From: Bhargavaea massiliensis
GTDB taxonomy: Bacteria; Bacillota; Bacilli; Bacillales_A; Planococcaceae
NCBI RefSeq assembly: GCF_018390575.1
Contig: NZ_JAHBCJ010000008.1
Location: forward strand, 62,001 to 126,000
Length of the DNA: 64,000 nucleotides
Direction of reading: 5' to 3'
Shown here piece after piece: positions 1 to 7,688 of this stretch. Below the pieces are notes generated by a model. That model saw nothing but the letters and a program-made list of their open reading frames with translations, was not told the DNA's origin and searched no databases. The position numbers and the translations under genes were made by a program. Every line of letters begins with the position of its first letter. Position 1 is the first letter of the stretch.

Positions 1-699
1 TTCCTCCGGAGCGGCGATAAACCGGTAGCCCGCCCCGCGCACCGTTTCAATCTGGGATTGGATGCCGTAGTCGGCGAGCTTTTTGCGCACTCGGGTCATA
101 TTGACGTTCAGCGTGTTTTCGTCGACAAACGCCTGGTCATCCCACAGCTCCTCGAGGAACCGTTCACGCGACACGACCTTCGGCGACTCGGACAAAAGCA
201 GCTCGAGGATGACGCACTCCTTTTTTTGGAGCGGGATTTCCTCCCCATGCGCATGCAGTTCCATCCGCTCCGGGTACAGCTCCAGACGGCCGAGGCGGAT
301 CGTCCGCTCCTCCATTTTCGGCGCGTATTCGCCGAACGACCGCCGCAAATGACTCCTGATCTTTGCCAGGACGATCTCATAGTTGAACGGCTTTGTGATA
401 AAGTCGTCCCCTCCGTTCTCGAGCGCAAACACCTGGTCCATCTCGCCGGAGCGTGCCGAGATAAACAGGATTGGAACGGTCGTCCGCTGGCGCAACTGGC
501 GGCACCAGTAATAGCCGTCATAGGACGGCAGGTTGATGTCGAGAAGGATCAGGTGAGGTGAGAACTCGGCCTCCGCCTCCAAGATCCGATCGAAGTCATC
601 TGCGGTCTTCACATCGTAATGGTATTTCCGGAGCGTCTCGGCAAGCAGCGAGGCAATCTTCCGGTCGTCTTCAATGATGAGGATCCGGTGTTGTTCCAC
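1..699 (-). CDS. OmpR-family response regulator, BceR/GraR-like (3' end outside window)
   Basis: Two-component DNA-binding response regulator read on the minus strand; the stop lies beyond base 1. The receiver domain has the acidic pocket E10-D11-D12, the likely phospho-acceptor D54 in 'LLDINLP' and the conserved lysine in 'ITKPF'. A winged-helix DNA-binding domain follows, ending in the typical 'TVRGAGYRF'. I chose the GTG at 699 because 'GAGGGA' sits about 8 bases before it; an in-frame ATG at 720 is the alternative. The overall look is of BceR/GraR regulators, which control ABC exporters and envelope stress in response to cell-wall-active peptides. The partner kinase would be expected beyond the left edge. 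The family call is firm; the bacitracin-type subfamily is inferred. Confidence 0.85.
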   Translation of the reverse strand, partial: MEQHRILIIEDDRKIASLLAETLRKYHYDVKTADDFDRILEAEAEFSPHLILLDINLPSYDGYYWCRQLRQRTTVPILFISARSGEMDQVFALENGGDDFITKPFNYEIVLAKIRSHLRRSFGEYAPKMEERTIRLGRLELYPERMELHAHGEEIPLQKKECVILELLLSESPKVVSRERFLEELWDDQAFVDENTLNVNMTRVRKKLADYGIQSQIETVRGAGYRFIAAPEE

Positions 700-781
700 G
701 GTCTTTCCCTCTTTTCCCATTCCGGTTCCGGCCTGTGAATCCGGCCGGAATCCGTGATTTTCACTGCTTTTATGATAGCAG

Positions 782-810
782 AAAAGGGACCCGGCGTCTG
801 TCGGGTCCCC
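782..810 (-). terminator. intrinsic terminator of lplJ
   Basis: An 8-bp perfect stem (GGGACCCG / CGGGTCCC, loop 8) is followed on the minus strand by CTTTTC. It lies just after the lplJ stop. Confidence 0.8.
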
Positions 811-829
811 TTCGTATAGCTGAAGCTGA

Positions 830-1822
830 TCAGTAGATCAGATCGATGAATTCTTCTTTCGTAATGCCGCCGAGCCGCTTCTCGATGTCGATGCCCTCGA
901 TGGCCTTCTCGATGCCTTCTGTGCTGTATTGCGCGCCTTTCAGTGCTTCTTCGATCTCGGCCACCTCGCCGACGCCAAAAAAGTCGCCGAAGATTGCCGC
1001 ATCCTCGATCTGGCCTTTGTTCACATTCAGCTTCACGTCGATGCCGCCGACCGGGAAGCGTTTGGAATGGGACATGTTGAACTTCGGTGACTTGCCGTAA
1101 TTCCAGTCCCAATTGCCGTAGCGCTTCTCGGACAGTTTCCTGATATTTTCCCAGTCGTCTTCCGTGAGCTCGATATACTCGATCTTGTCCTTGCCGCCGA
1201 AGATCTGTTCGAGGATGTACTGGCGGAACTCTTCGATCGTCATCGGCTCCTCGAGAAATTCGGAAATATTCGCCACACGGGACCGGATCGACTTGATGCC
1301 CTTGGATTCGATCTTGTCCTTTTTTACTTTGAGCGCGTTCACAACTTCGCCGATGTCCGTATCGAACATGAGCGTGCCATGGCTGTACATGCGGCCCTGC
1401 GTGGAGAACTGGGCGTTCCCGGAGATTTTGCGCCCTTCGACGAGCAGGTCGTTGCGCCCTTGGAGCTCGGCCTTTACACCGAGATTGTTGAGCGCGTCGA
1501 CGACCGGCTGCGTGAACTTCCTGAAGTTGCGGAAGCTCTCCCCGTCATCCTTCGTGATGAAGCTGTAATTCAGGTTGCCGAGGTCGTGGTATACCGCTCC
1601 GCCGCCGGACAGCCTGCGGACGACCTTGATGCCGTTTTTGTCCACGTAACCCGCGTCGATCTCCTCGATGGTGTTCTGGTTGCGGCCGACGATGATGGAC
1701 GGACCGTTAATGTAGAACAGCAGATAAGAATCCTTGTCCGTATCAAATGTGTTCAGGATATATTCCTCGATCGCGAGGTTGATGTACGGGTCGTGGTTGC
1801 CCTTGTTGTCGATGAATTTCAT
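830..1822 (-). CDS. lplJ: lipoate-protein ligase
   Basis: Attaches lipoate to lipoyl domains of 2-oxoacid dehydrogenases and GcvH through a lipoyl-AMP intermediate. The protein is 330 aa, close to B. subtilis LplJ. Visible motifs are 'RRLSGGGAVYHDLGNLN' (R69-N85), the lipoate/ATP-binding loop, and K132 in 'GRKISGN', the conserved lysine. A C-terminal accessory domain follows. The open frame runs upstream to 1915, but the start at 1822 has AGGAGG eight bases before it and gives the family N-terminus 'MKFIDNKGNHDPYINLA'. It is divergent from yhfH, as lplJ and yhfH are also close neighbours in B. subtilis. The shared intergenic region contains a large palindrome. Confidence 0.95.
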   Translation of the reverse strand: MKFIDNKGNHDPYINLAIEEYILNTFDTDKDSYLLFYINGPSIIVGRNQNTIEEIDAGYVDKNGIKVVRRLSGGGAVYHDLGNLNYSFITKDDGESFRNFRKFTQPVVDALNNLGVKAELQGRNDLLVEGRKISGNAQFSTQGRMYSHGTLMFDTDIGEVVNALKVKKDKIESKGIKSIRSRVANISEFLEEPMTIEEFRQYILEQIFGGKDKIEYIELTEDDWENIRKLSEKRYGNWDWNYGKSPKFNMSHSKRFPVGGIDVKLNVNKGQIEDAAIFGDFFGVGEVAEIEEALKGAQYSTEGIEKAIEGIDIEKRLGGITKEEFIDLIY

Positions 1823-1964
1823 TGGATCGACCTCCTGTAATTTTCCTTCATTTAGTTTATCACACACCCCCGAAACGCTCCCGCGATTAGGTTGCCCGAA
1901 ATTGTCCGGAAGCAATCTGAAAAAATATTTGTAAAATTAGGTGAAAACCATTGACACCCTCAAC

Positions 1965-1995
1965 ACTGTTATAATACACTGTGTACAATAACAGT
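1965..1995. promoter_or_regulatory. 31-bp near-perfect palindrome over a -10 box (putative operator)
   Basis: Half-sites ACTGTTAT (1965-1972) and ATAACAGT (1988-1995) are perfect inverted repeats. The inner TACAC-T-GTGTA is also symmetric. Overall 13 of 15 positions pair around T1980. The palindrome contains TATAAT (1970-1975) preceded by TG at 1967-1968, which looks like an extended -10 promoter reading toward yhfH. A TTGACA lies at 1951-1956, but its spacing of 13 is short. A dimeric repressor site is the simplest reading. I cannot name the regulator. Confidence 0.6.
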
Positions 1996-2032
1996 AGATG
2001 GTTATGAAACCACCTCGAGAGGAGAATGCGGA

Positions 2033-2158
2033 ATGATTGAAAATGTCGTCGAGTTCTTCAAGAACCTGCCTCCGAAAATGTGCACTGAATGCGGTGAAAA
2101 GATCGAGGAGCAGCACGAGTGCTACAGCAATAAGTGCGATAAGTGCAACTGCGAATAA
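2033..2158 (+). CDS. yhfH: YhfH-family small zinc-ribbon-like protein
   Basis: A 41-aa protein with two CxxC pairs (C17-x2-C20, then C35-x2-C38), plus H28 and C30. This is the layout of the YhfH family of tiny, probably metal-binding proteins of unknown role. The start is set by 'GAGAGGAGAATGCGGA' before the ATG. It is monocistronic between a palindrome-bearing promoter and a strong terminator. A second YhfH-like protein is encoded at 3455-3583. Family recognition rests on the sequence pattern and on its position next to lplJ. Confidence 0.85.
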   Translation: MIENVVEFFKNLPPKMCTECGEKIEEQHECYSNKCDKCNCE

Positions 2159-2179
2159 TAAAAGCCAATCGACCTTAAC

Positions 2180-2210
2180 AGCGCCCCGGACCTTCTGTCC
2201 GGGGCGCTTT
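2180..2210 (+). terminator. intrinsic terminator of yhfH
   Basis: A 12-bp GC-rich stem (AGCGCCCCGGAC / GTCCGGGGCGCT) with a 5-base loop, followed by TTTCC. Confidence 0.9.
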
Positions 2211-2452
2211 CCTTCTGTTTCAAAACAATGATGAAAATTCTTTTATAGTACAGACAGTTTTCTTTTGTATCAGTACAGCTTGTCCTGCTAAATTCCGATG
2301 AAACAGGTTATTTGGAGACGAGACAGTATAAACTTTCGATAAAACAGAATTGAGAGATTCAGTTTATCCCCTATATCCGTTGCAATGGGTGAAACCAATC
2401 ATTCTGTTATTACGTATTCCATACATACAAGACCCGAGTTGGAGGAATCACA

Positions 2453-2842
2453 GTGAAAACGATCACCAAGAAACGATTCAAGGCTTATTTGATCGATCTG
2501 GCCGTATCAACCGCCGCAACCGCAGGCGTCGAGTACCTGTTGCGAAAGAAAATCAAAAGCGAGGCTTTCCACGCGCTCGTAACCCCGACCGCCGTCATGT
2601 GGGCGCTGGAATATGCACAGTTGCGCAACAGCGGACGGACCATCGGCTACAAGACAATGGGACTGGCCATCGAAAACGCGGACGGCACCGAACCGACCCC
2701 CGGCCAGATTGTGAAACGCATGGCCTACCGGGACACCATCAGCACATTCCAGTACCTGAAAGACCGTGAAGCCTTCGAGTCGCAGGGCGGAGCGCTATTC
2801 CCCCACGACCGGATTTCAGGGACGGTTGTGAAGGAACAATAA
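2453..2842 (+). CDS. RDD-family membrane protein
   Basis: A 129-aa protein starting at GTG with GGAGGA seven bases upstream. The N-terminus 'RFKAYLIDLAVS' has the Arg...Asp pattern of RDD domains. Two hydrophobic stretches (about residues 12-28 and 40-56) are followed by the RDD hallmark 'GRTIGYKTMGLAI' and a C-terminal 'GQIVKRMAYRD'. RDD proteins are small integral membrane proteins, some linked to ion homeostasis; no specific substrate can be assigned. It stands alone, with a large bidirectional terminator directly after it. The roughly 240 bases upstream are AT-rich and hold no further gene I can support. Confidence 0.8.
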   Translation: MKTITKKRFKAYLIDLAVSTAATAGVEYLLRKKIKSEAFHALVTPTAVMWALEYAQLRNSGRTIGYKTMGLAIENADGTEPTPGQIVKRMAYRDTISTFQYLKDREAFESQGGALFPHDRISGTVVKEQ

Positions 2843-2849
2843 ACATAAA

Positions 2850-2906
2850 AACAACCTCAAGCGGAAGCCCCATGACTGATCATGGGCAGTTCCCCTTGAG
2901 GTTGTT
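2850..2906. terminator. bidirectional two-stem terminator
   Basis: Outer 12-bp perfect stem AACAACCTCAAG / CTTGAGGTTGTT encloses an inner stem around CCCATGA / TCATGGG. It sits between convergent genes; the minus-strand stop codon overlaps its right edge. Confidence 0.75.
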
Positions 2907-3336
2907 ATACTTTAATGAATTTCGGCTCGTACTCGGACAAGACCTCAAAGACCTGATCACCGTTCATATATAGATGATGTTCCAGTTTCGGGTGCGTCTT
3001 TCTGTTAATCAGTGGATTGTGATCGAACCATTTCAGGTATTCCGAGTTCAGGACTTTATAGAAATACAGCGAGCTTTTATCTTTCACGGTCGACAAATCT
3101 TCATCCTTGCTGAGCAAATCAAACCGGCCATATTCGGTGGAGAACCGATAAGACCAAACATAATACTCGACTGGTGAAACAAGCTGGTCGTAAATGACTT
3201 CGACTTTCGTGTCCGCCAAATCACTGAACGAGAGTTTCAGATAATCAAAATGGGTGAGGATTTCAAAAAATCCCAAGTCCCCACGACTTCTTCCTTTCAA
3301 GTAAGTGACGGGCTGCCAGGCTTGCAGAATCTCCAT
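2905..3336 (-). CDS. hypothetical protein, 143 aa
   Basis: I do not recognise this protein. It starts at 3336, where AAAGGAGGGCCTGTT precedes the ATG; the longer open frame upstream has no such signal. The product is soluble-looking and rich in aromatic residues (YYVWSYRF, SLYFYKV), with no signal peptide, membrane segment or known catalytic motif. It is transcribed on the minus strand after the terminator of the aceAB operon and ends inside a bidirectional terminator, so it is probably its own transcription unit. Base composition is more AT-rich than its neighbours, which could hint at recent acquisition. Confidence 0.6.
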   Translation of the reverse strand: MEILQAWQPVTYLKGRSRGDLGFFEILTHFDYLKLSFSDLADTKVEVIYDQLVSPVEYYVWSYRFSTEYGRFDLLSKDEDLSTVKDKSSLYFYKVLNSEYLKWFDHNPLINRKTHPKLEHHLYMNGDQVFEVLSEYEPKFIKV

Positions 3337-3411
3337 AACAGGCCCTCCTTTCATTAGAGTGTTGAATATAGTTTTCTGTTCCCAGACAGTATTCACCTTT
3401 TTGTTGGAACC

Positions 3412-3440
3412 AAAAGAAGCCGTCATCCACGATGACGGCT
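3412..3440 (-). terminator. terminator of the aceA-aceB operon
   Basis: A 9-bp stem AGCCGTCAT / ATGACGGCT with a 5-base loop, followed on the minus strand by TCTTTTGG. Confidence 0.8.
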
Positions 3441-3454
3441 CCCCGTTACTCCCC

Positions 3455-3583
3455 TTACTGCTCCGATTTCCCGACGCAGCGTTCGCATTCATGGTGGAGG
3501 GACTCGACTTTCTCGACGATTTCGCAACCGCACTCGACACAGATCTTCCGGGACTTTTCAATCTTCTGCTGGTTTTTCATCAT
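3455..3583 (-). CDS. YhfH-like small zinc-ribbon protein in the aceAB operon
   Basis: A 42-aa ORF starting MMKNQQ, with AAGGAGGAGATCAAT before the ATG. It carries 'CVECGCE' and, after a short charged linker, 'HHECERC', so two CxxC pairs with a histidine near the second. This matches the layout of yhfH at 2033-2158. It lies 27 bases after the aceB stop and just before the operon terminator, so it should be co-transcribed with aceA and aceB. The role is unknown; a metal-binding accessory to the operon's enzymes is only a guess. Confidence 0.7.
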   Translation of the reverse strand: MMKNQQKIEKSRKICVECGCEIVEKVESLHHECERCVGKSEQ

Positions 3584-3610
3584 ATTGATCTCCTCCTTAT
3601 GGGTTTGGGG

Positions 3611-5221
3611 TTATGCCAGCCGGCTGTAGCCCGGCACGGTCAGGAATTCTTCAAATTCATCGTTTTCCGTGAGTTCCTTGAACAGGTCGGCGGCTTCCTG
3701 GAAACGGCCCTCGGCGAACCGTTCGGCGCCTTCCGATTTGCGGATTTTCCACAGTTCTTCCTGAAGCAACTGCCGGAACAGGCTTTCCGTGATTTCCCTG
3801 CCGTCGTCCAGGCGGGCCTCCGGGTGGCGGATCCATTGCCAGATCTGCGAGCGGGAAATCTCTGCCGTGGCGGCGTCTTCCATCAGATTATTGATTGGGA
3901 CCGCTCCGCTGCCGCACAGCCAGGCGGCGATGTAGCGGATGCCGACGTTGATGTTCGTCCGGATGCCGCCTTCCGTGATTGTCCCGTCCGGCACCTTCAG
4001 AAGATCCTGGCCGGTCACCTGGACGTCTTCCCGTTTCCGTTCCACCTGGTTTTGCCCGTCGCCGATGACGGCATCGAATTCCTTCATCGCGACCGGAACC
4101 AGTCCAGGATGCGCGACCCACGTGCCATCATGGCCGTCGGTCGCCTCGCGCCGCTTATCTTCGGCGACCTTCCTGAAGGCGTCGGCATTGGCCTCTTCGT
4201 CCCCTTTGACTGGAATCTGGGCAGCCATGCCGCCGATCGCCATCGCGCCGCGCTTATGGCACGTCTTGATGCACAGTTGCGTATAGGCCCTCATGAACGG
4301 TGCCGTCATTGTGACCTGGCCGCGGTCCGGCAAGAGTACATCATCCTGGTTCCGGAACCGCTTCAGGAAGCTGAAGATGTAGTCCCAGCGGCCGCAGTTG
4401 AGACCTGCCGCGTGATCGCGCAGTTCATAGAGGATTTCATCCATCTCGAACGCGGCGAGGATCGTCTCGATCAGGACGGTCGCCCGGATCGTTCCGTGCG
4501 GGATGCCGAGCCGCTCCTGCGCATAGGTGAAGACGTCATTCCAGAGGCGCGCCTCCAGATGACTTTCCACCTTCGGCAGGTAGAAATACGGCCCCGTCCC
4601 GCGGGCGACCTGTTCTTTGGCGTTGTGGTAGAAGAACAGCCCGAAGTCGAACAGGCTGCCGGACACCGGCTCCCCGCCGACCGTCACGTGGCGCTCTTCC
4701 AGATGCCAGCCGCGCGGGCGGACAATCAGGACCGCCGTCTCTTCGTCCAACCGATATTCCTTGCCGTCGGACGGACGGGTGTAGGAAATCGTCCGCCGCA
4801 CGGCATCATGCATATTCTTCTGGCCTTCGATCATGTTCTCCCATGTCGGAGAAGTCGCGTCCTCGAAGCACACCATGAATGTTTTCGCTCCGGAATTGAG
4901 CGCGTTTATGACCATCTTCCGGTCGACCGGCCCGGTGATTTCCACCCGGCGGTCCTTCAGGTCTTCAGGGATCGGGGCGACTTCCCAATCGCCCTCCCTG
5001 ATCTGTTCCGTTTCCGGAAGAAAGTCCGGCTGCTCCCCCGCGTCAAACCTCGCCTGCCGTTCCATCCGCTTTTCCAGCAGCTCAAGCCGCCGGTCGTTGA
5101 ACCGCTCATGCAGCTCGCCGATGAATCGGAGGGCGTCTTCGGTCAGGATTGTGTCCGATGACGGCGTCCTGCCGCCCGTGACATTGACCTGCCGCTCCCT
5201 TGCCGTTTCGTTCGTCGTCAT
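3611..5221 (-). CDS. aceB: malate synthase A
   Basis: Condenses glyoxylate with acetyl-CoA to malate, the second glyoxylate-shunt step. The 536-aa length is typical of malate synthase A. Characteristic stretches are '[16 protein letters not shown]' and '[13 protein letters not shown]', the malate synthase signature, with '[11 protein letters not shown]' earlier. I chose the ATG at 5221 (AAAGGAG nine bases upstream) over a GTG six bases earlier. It follows aceA by 18 bases and precedes the YhfH-like ORF, forming one operon that ends at the 3412-3440 terminator. Confidence 0.96.
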   Translation of the reverse strand: MTTNETARERQVNVTGGRTPSSDTILTEDALRFIGELHERFNDRRLELLEKRMERQARFDAGEQPDFLPETEQIREGDWEVAPIPEDLKDRRVEITGPVDRKMVINALNSGAKTFMVCFEDATSPTWENMIEGQKNMHDAVRRTISYTRPSDGKEYRLDEETAVLIVRPRGWHLEERHVTVGGEPVSGSLFDFGLFFYHNAKEQVARGTGPYFYLPKVESHLEARLWNDVFTYAQERLGIPHGTIRATVLIETILAAFEMDEILYELRDHAAGLNCGRWDYIFSFLKRFRNQDDVLLPDRGQVTMTAPFMRAYTQLCIKTCHKRGAMAIGGMAAQIPVKGDEEANADAFRKVAEDKRREATDGHDGTWVAHPGLVPVAMKEFDAVIGDGQNQVERKREDVQVTGQDLLKVPDGTITEGGIRTNINVGIRYIAAWLCGSGAVPINNLMEDAATAEISRSQIWQWIRHPEARLDDGREITESLFRQLLQEELWKIRKSEGAERFAEGRFQEAADLFKELTENDEFEEFLTVPGYSRLA

Positions 5222-5239
5222 GTGCACCCGCTCCTTTCC

Positions 5240-6517
5240 TTATGCGAACTGCGCGGTTTCCGTGGACCCGGCCATCGCGGTCGTTGACGACTGGCCGCCT
5301 GAGATGACTTGCGCGACTTCGTCAAAGTAGCCGGTGCCGACTTCGCGCTGGTGGCGTGTCGCCGTGTAGCCTTTTTCTTCGGAGGCAAACTCGGCCTGCT
5401 GGAGGCGGGAGTAGGCCGCCATGCCTTCGTCCCTGTAGGCATTTGCCAGTTCGAACATGCTGTGGTTCAGCGAGTGGAAGCCGGCGAGCGTGACGAACTG
5501 GAACTTGTAGCCCATCTTCGCGATTTCCCTCTGGTACTCGGCAATCGTTTCCTTGTCGAGGTTCGCTTCCCAGTTGAATGAAGGTGAGCAGTTGTACGCG
5601 AGCATCTTGCCCGGGAACTTCTCGTGAATCGCATCGGCGAACTTTTTCGCTTCCTCAAGCGACGGTTTCGATGTCTCGCACCAGATCAGATCGGCATACG
5701 GGGCGTACGCTAGACCGCGTGCGATCGCCTGGTCGATTCCGGCACGTGTGCGGTAGAAGCCTTCCGGCGTGCGCTCCCCGGTGATGAATTCATGGTCCGC
5801 CGGGTCGATGTCGCTTGTGATCAGGTCCGCCGCATCCGCGTCGGTTCGGGCGATGATAACGGTCGGTACGCCCATGACGTCTGCTGCGAGACGTGCGGAG
5901 ATCAGATTCTTGATCGCGTTCTGTGTCGGAAGGAGAACCTTGCCGCCAAGGTGGCCGCATTTCTTCTCGGATGCAAGCTGGTCCTCGAAGTGGACGCCTG
6001 CCGCGCCGGCCTCGATCATGCCCTTCATCAGTTCGAAGACGTTCAGCGGCCCGCCGAATCCGGCTTCCGCATCTGCGACGATCGGCGCGAACCAGTCAAA
6101 CCCTTCACGGCCTTCCGCGCGGTCGATCTGGTCAGCGCGCTGGAGCGCCTGGTTGATGCGCTTCACGACATGCGGCACGCTGTTGGCCGGGTACAGGCTC
6201 TGGTCCGGGTACATATGACCGGAGATGTTGGCATCCGCCGCGACCTGCCAGCCGCTCAAGTAGATGGCCTGCAGCCCTGCCTTGACCTGCTGCATCGCCT
6301 GGTTCCCGGTGAGGGCGCCCAGTGCGTTGATGAACGGTTCTTCATGGAGGGACTTCCAGAGCCGGGCCGCTCCGCGCTTTGCAAGTGTATGTTCAATCTG
6401 GACGGAGCCGCGGAGGCGGTACACATCTTCCGCCGTGTAAGGCCTTGTGATTCCGTTCCAGCGCTCATCCTGCCATCCCATTTCAATCTGTTCGATTTCC
6501 GCTTGTTTTGTCGTCAT
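5240..6517 (-). CDS. aceA: isocitrate lyase
   Basis: Cleaves isocitrate to glyoxylate and succinate. The protein is 425 aa, the usual bacterial length. The catalytic signature 'KKCGH' is present near residue 190, followed by '[10 protein letters not shown]'. The metal/substrate region 'ADAEAGFGG' precedes it. The start at 6517 has GAAAGGTG about nine bases upstream; the open frame extends further but has no ribosome binding site there. It is the first gene of aceA-aceB-yhfH-like and is divergent from a LytTR regulator. The 188-base gap between them carries repeated CTGTTAT elements. Confidence 0.97.
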   Translation of the reverse strand: MTTKQAEIEQIEMGWQDERWNGITRPYTAEDVYRLRGSVQIEHTLAKRGAARLWKSLHEEPFINALGALTGNQAMQQVKAGLQAIYLSGWQVAADANISGHMYPDQSLYPANSVPHVVKRINQALQRADQIDRAEGREGFDWFAPIVADAEAGFGGPLNVFELMKGMIEAGAAGVHFEDQLASEKKCGHLGGKVLLPTQNAIKNLISARLAADVMGVPTVIIARTDADAADLITSDIDPADHEFITGERTPEGFYRTRAGIDQAIARGLAYAPYADLIWCETSKPSLEEAKKFADAIHEKFPGKMLAYNCSPSFNWEANLDKETIAEYQREIAKMGYKFQFVTLAGFHSLNHSMFELANAYRDEGMAAYSRLQQAEFASEEKGYTATRHQREVGTGYFDEVAQVISGGQSSTTAMAGSTETAQFA

Positions 6518-6549
6518 CCGAAACACACCTTTCAGAGGGTTTATTAACG

Positions 6550-6617
6550 CTGTTATAAAATAGTTCTTTCTGACTGTTTCATAACAGCTGTTGTTGTTGT
6601 AAATTACTATATAACAG
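6550..6617. promoter_or_regulatory. CTGTTAT/ATAACAG elements between aceA and the LytTR gene
   Basis: CTGTTAT at 6550-6556 and ATAACAG at 6581-6587 and 6611-6617 are spaced by 31 and 30 bases. The middle copy also forms CTGTT-TCAT-AACAG. The same heptamer makes the arms of the palindrome before yhfH. Likely binding sites, perhaps for the divergent LytTR protein or for a repressor shared with yhfH. Confidence 0.45.
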
Positions 6618-6704
6618 AATCGTCTTTTTTGTCTGGGTTTTCGGACTAAAAGGGGAAATTCTTTGATCAACATGGGCGGTTCGCCGATGAATGGAGGAGA
6701 TTAG

Positions 6705-7352
6705 ATGAAAAACGGTGTGTTAGAACAGTTGGCGCAGTTTGTTTTTGAGTGGATTCCGGAAAAGGCGGCATTTGCTGTGGCGGCAGACGGGCGGTACATT
6801 CACCTCGACCAGCGGGGCCTGGACATTCCGCTCGCCGCCGGCCATCCCGTCATCCCCGGGGATATCGCCCATCAAGTGATGAAGACAGGCCGGCGAGCGG
6901 AAGACCGGCTGTCCTTCCCTGATCAGAACACTTCCTATTATGGAATCGGCTACCCGGTCGAGATCGGCACGCTTCCCGGCGCCGTCATCGTCCTTCTTCC
7001 CGAAGAACGGAAAAAGGCCGCCCCCATCCGCTACCTGACCGGCCGCAATGACGAAGACTGGGTGCCGGTCTCCGTCAGCCGCATCACCCACATCGAAAGC
7101 GCCGAAAAGAAAACCTGGTTCTACGCGGACGGGGAAGAATTCGCCTCCACCCGGACATTGAAACAGCTAGAGGCGGAACTGCCGGGCTCCTTCCTCCGGG
7201 TGCACCGCTCCTATCTGATCAACACAGATTTCATCAGCCGCATCCGCAAAGACGACTTCACCTCAGGACTCCTCATCACGACCTCGGACGGATCGGAAAT
7301 CCCGGTCAGCCAGACCCACGCCCCCACTTTAAGGAAAATTCTCGGATTCTGA
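6705..7352 (+). CDS. LytTR-domain transcriptional regulator
   Basis: A 215-aa protein starting MKNGVLEQL behind TGGAGGAGATTAG. Residues 1-100 form a small sensor-like N-terminal domain (PAS- or GAF-like fold possible). Residues from about 112 to 215 are a LytTR DNA-binding domain: 'WVPVSVSRITHIESAEKK', 'RTLKQLEAELPGSFLRVHRSYLIN' and a C-terminal 'TLRKILGF'. It has no receiver domain, so it is not a classical two-component regulator. Being divergent from aceA, it is the obvious candidate regulator of the glyoxylate operon, perhaps sensing a metabolite with its N-terminal domain; that role is inferred from position only. Confidence 0.85.
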   Translation: MKNGVLEQLAQFVFEWIPEKAAFAVAADGRYIHLDQRGLDIPLAAGHPVIPGDIAHQVMKTGRRAEDRLSFPDQNTSYYGIGYPVEIGTLPGAVIVLLPEERKKAAPIRYLTGRNDEDWVPVSVSRITHIESAEKKTWFYADGEEFASTRTLKQLEAELPGSFLRVHRSYLINTDFISRIRKDDFTSGLLITTSDGSEIPVSQTHAPTLRKILGF

Positions 7353-7358
7353 AATGGA

Positions 7359-7398
7359 AAACGCCGTTCCGGTTGGGTCCGGAACGGCGTTTCTTGTT
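7359..7398 (+). terminator. strong intrinsic terminator of the LytTR gene
   Basis: A 14-bp stem AAACGCCGTTCCGG / CCGGAACGGCGTTT, then TTCTTGTTTTT. Confidence 0.92.
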
Positions 7399-7506
7399 TT
7401 TCAGATTTCTTTTTGTAGGATGGACAGTAAGCAACACTTTACTTGTATCGGATCATACAGAATCGCTTAATCAGTCGGTTGGAATGTAATCCTCGATTTG
7501 TGCCGG

Positions 7507-7650
7507 TTTCCGCATTCAGCGTTCAGGTTTCGTCATTCGACCAAATAATTTCGTCATTCGTTTCGATTGTTTCGTCATTCGATGAATCCGGCCGGGCGAA
7601 TGACGAAAAGGAAGCCTTGAATGATGAGACCGCGACCGCGAATGACGAAA
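7507..7650. repeat. array A: two-armed 21-bp repeat (TTTCGTCATTCG)
   Basis: Plus-oriented units begin at 7507 (degenerate), 7528, 7549 and 7570, each TTTCGTCATTCG or close, exactly 21 bp apart. Inverted units CGAATGACGAAA begin at 7597, 7618 (variant) and 7639, again exactly 21 bp apart. The arms are mirror images about position 7589. It lies between the 3' ends of two convergent genes. The frames crossing it are open in both directions with heptad peptides ('SSF', 'NDE'), which I take to be a by-product of the 21-bp period. Confidence 0.9.
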
Positions 7651-7688
7651 CCGCAGTACCCATGATCATGAGAGCTAAATACTCCTTC

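Noticed and set aside
3305-5161. 618-codon open frame on the plus strand opposite aceB
   Set aside because: Antisense shadow of malate synthase in a GC-rich gene; no recognisable motif.
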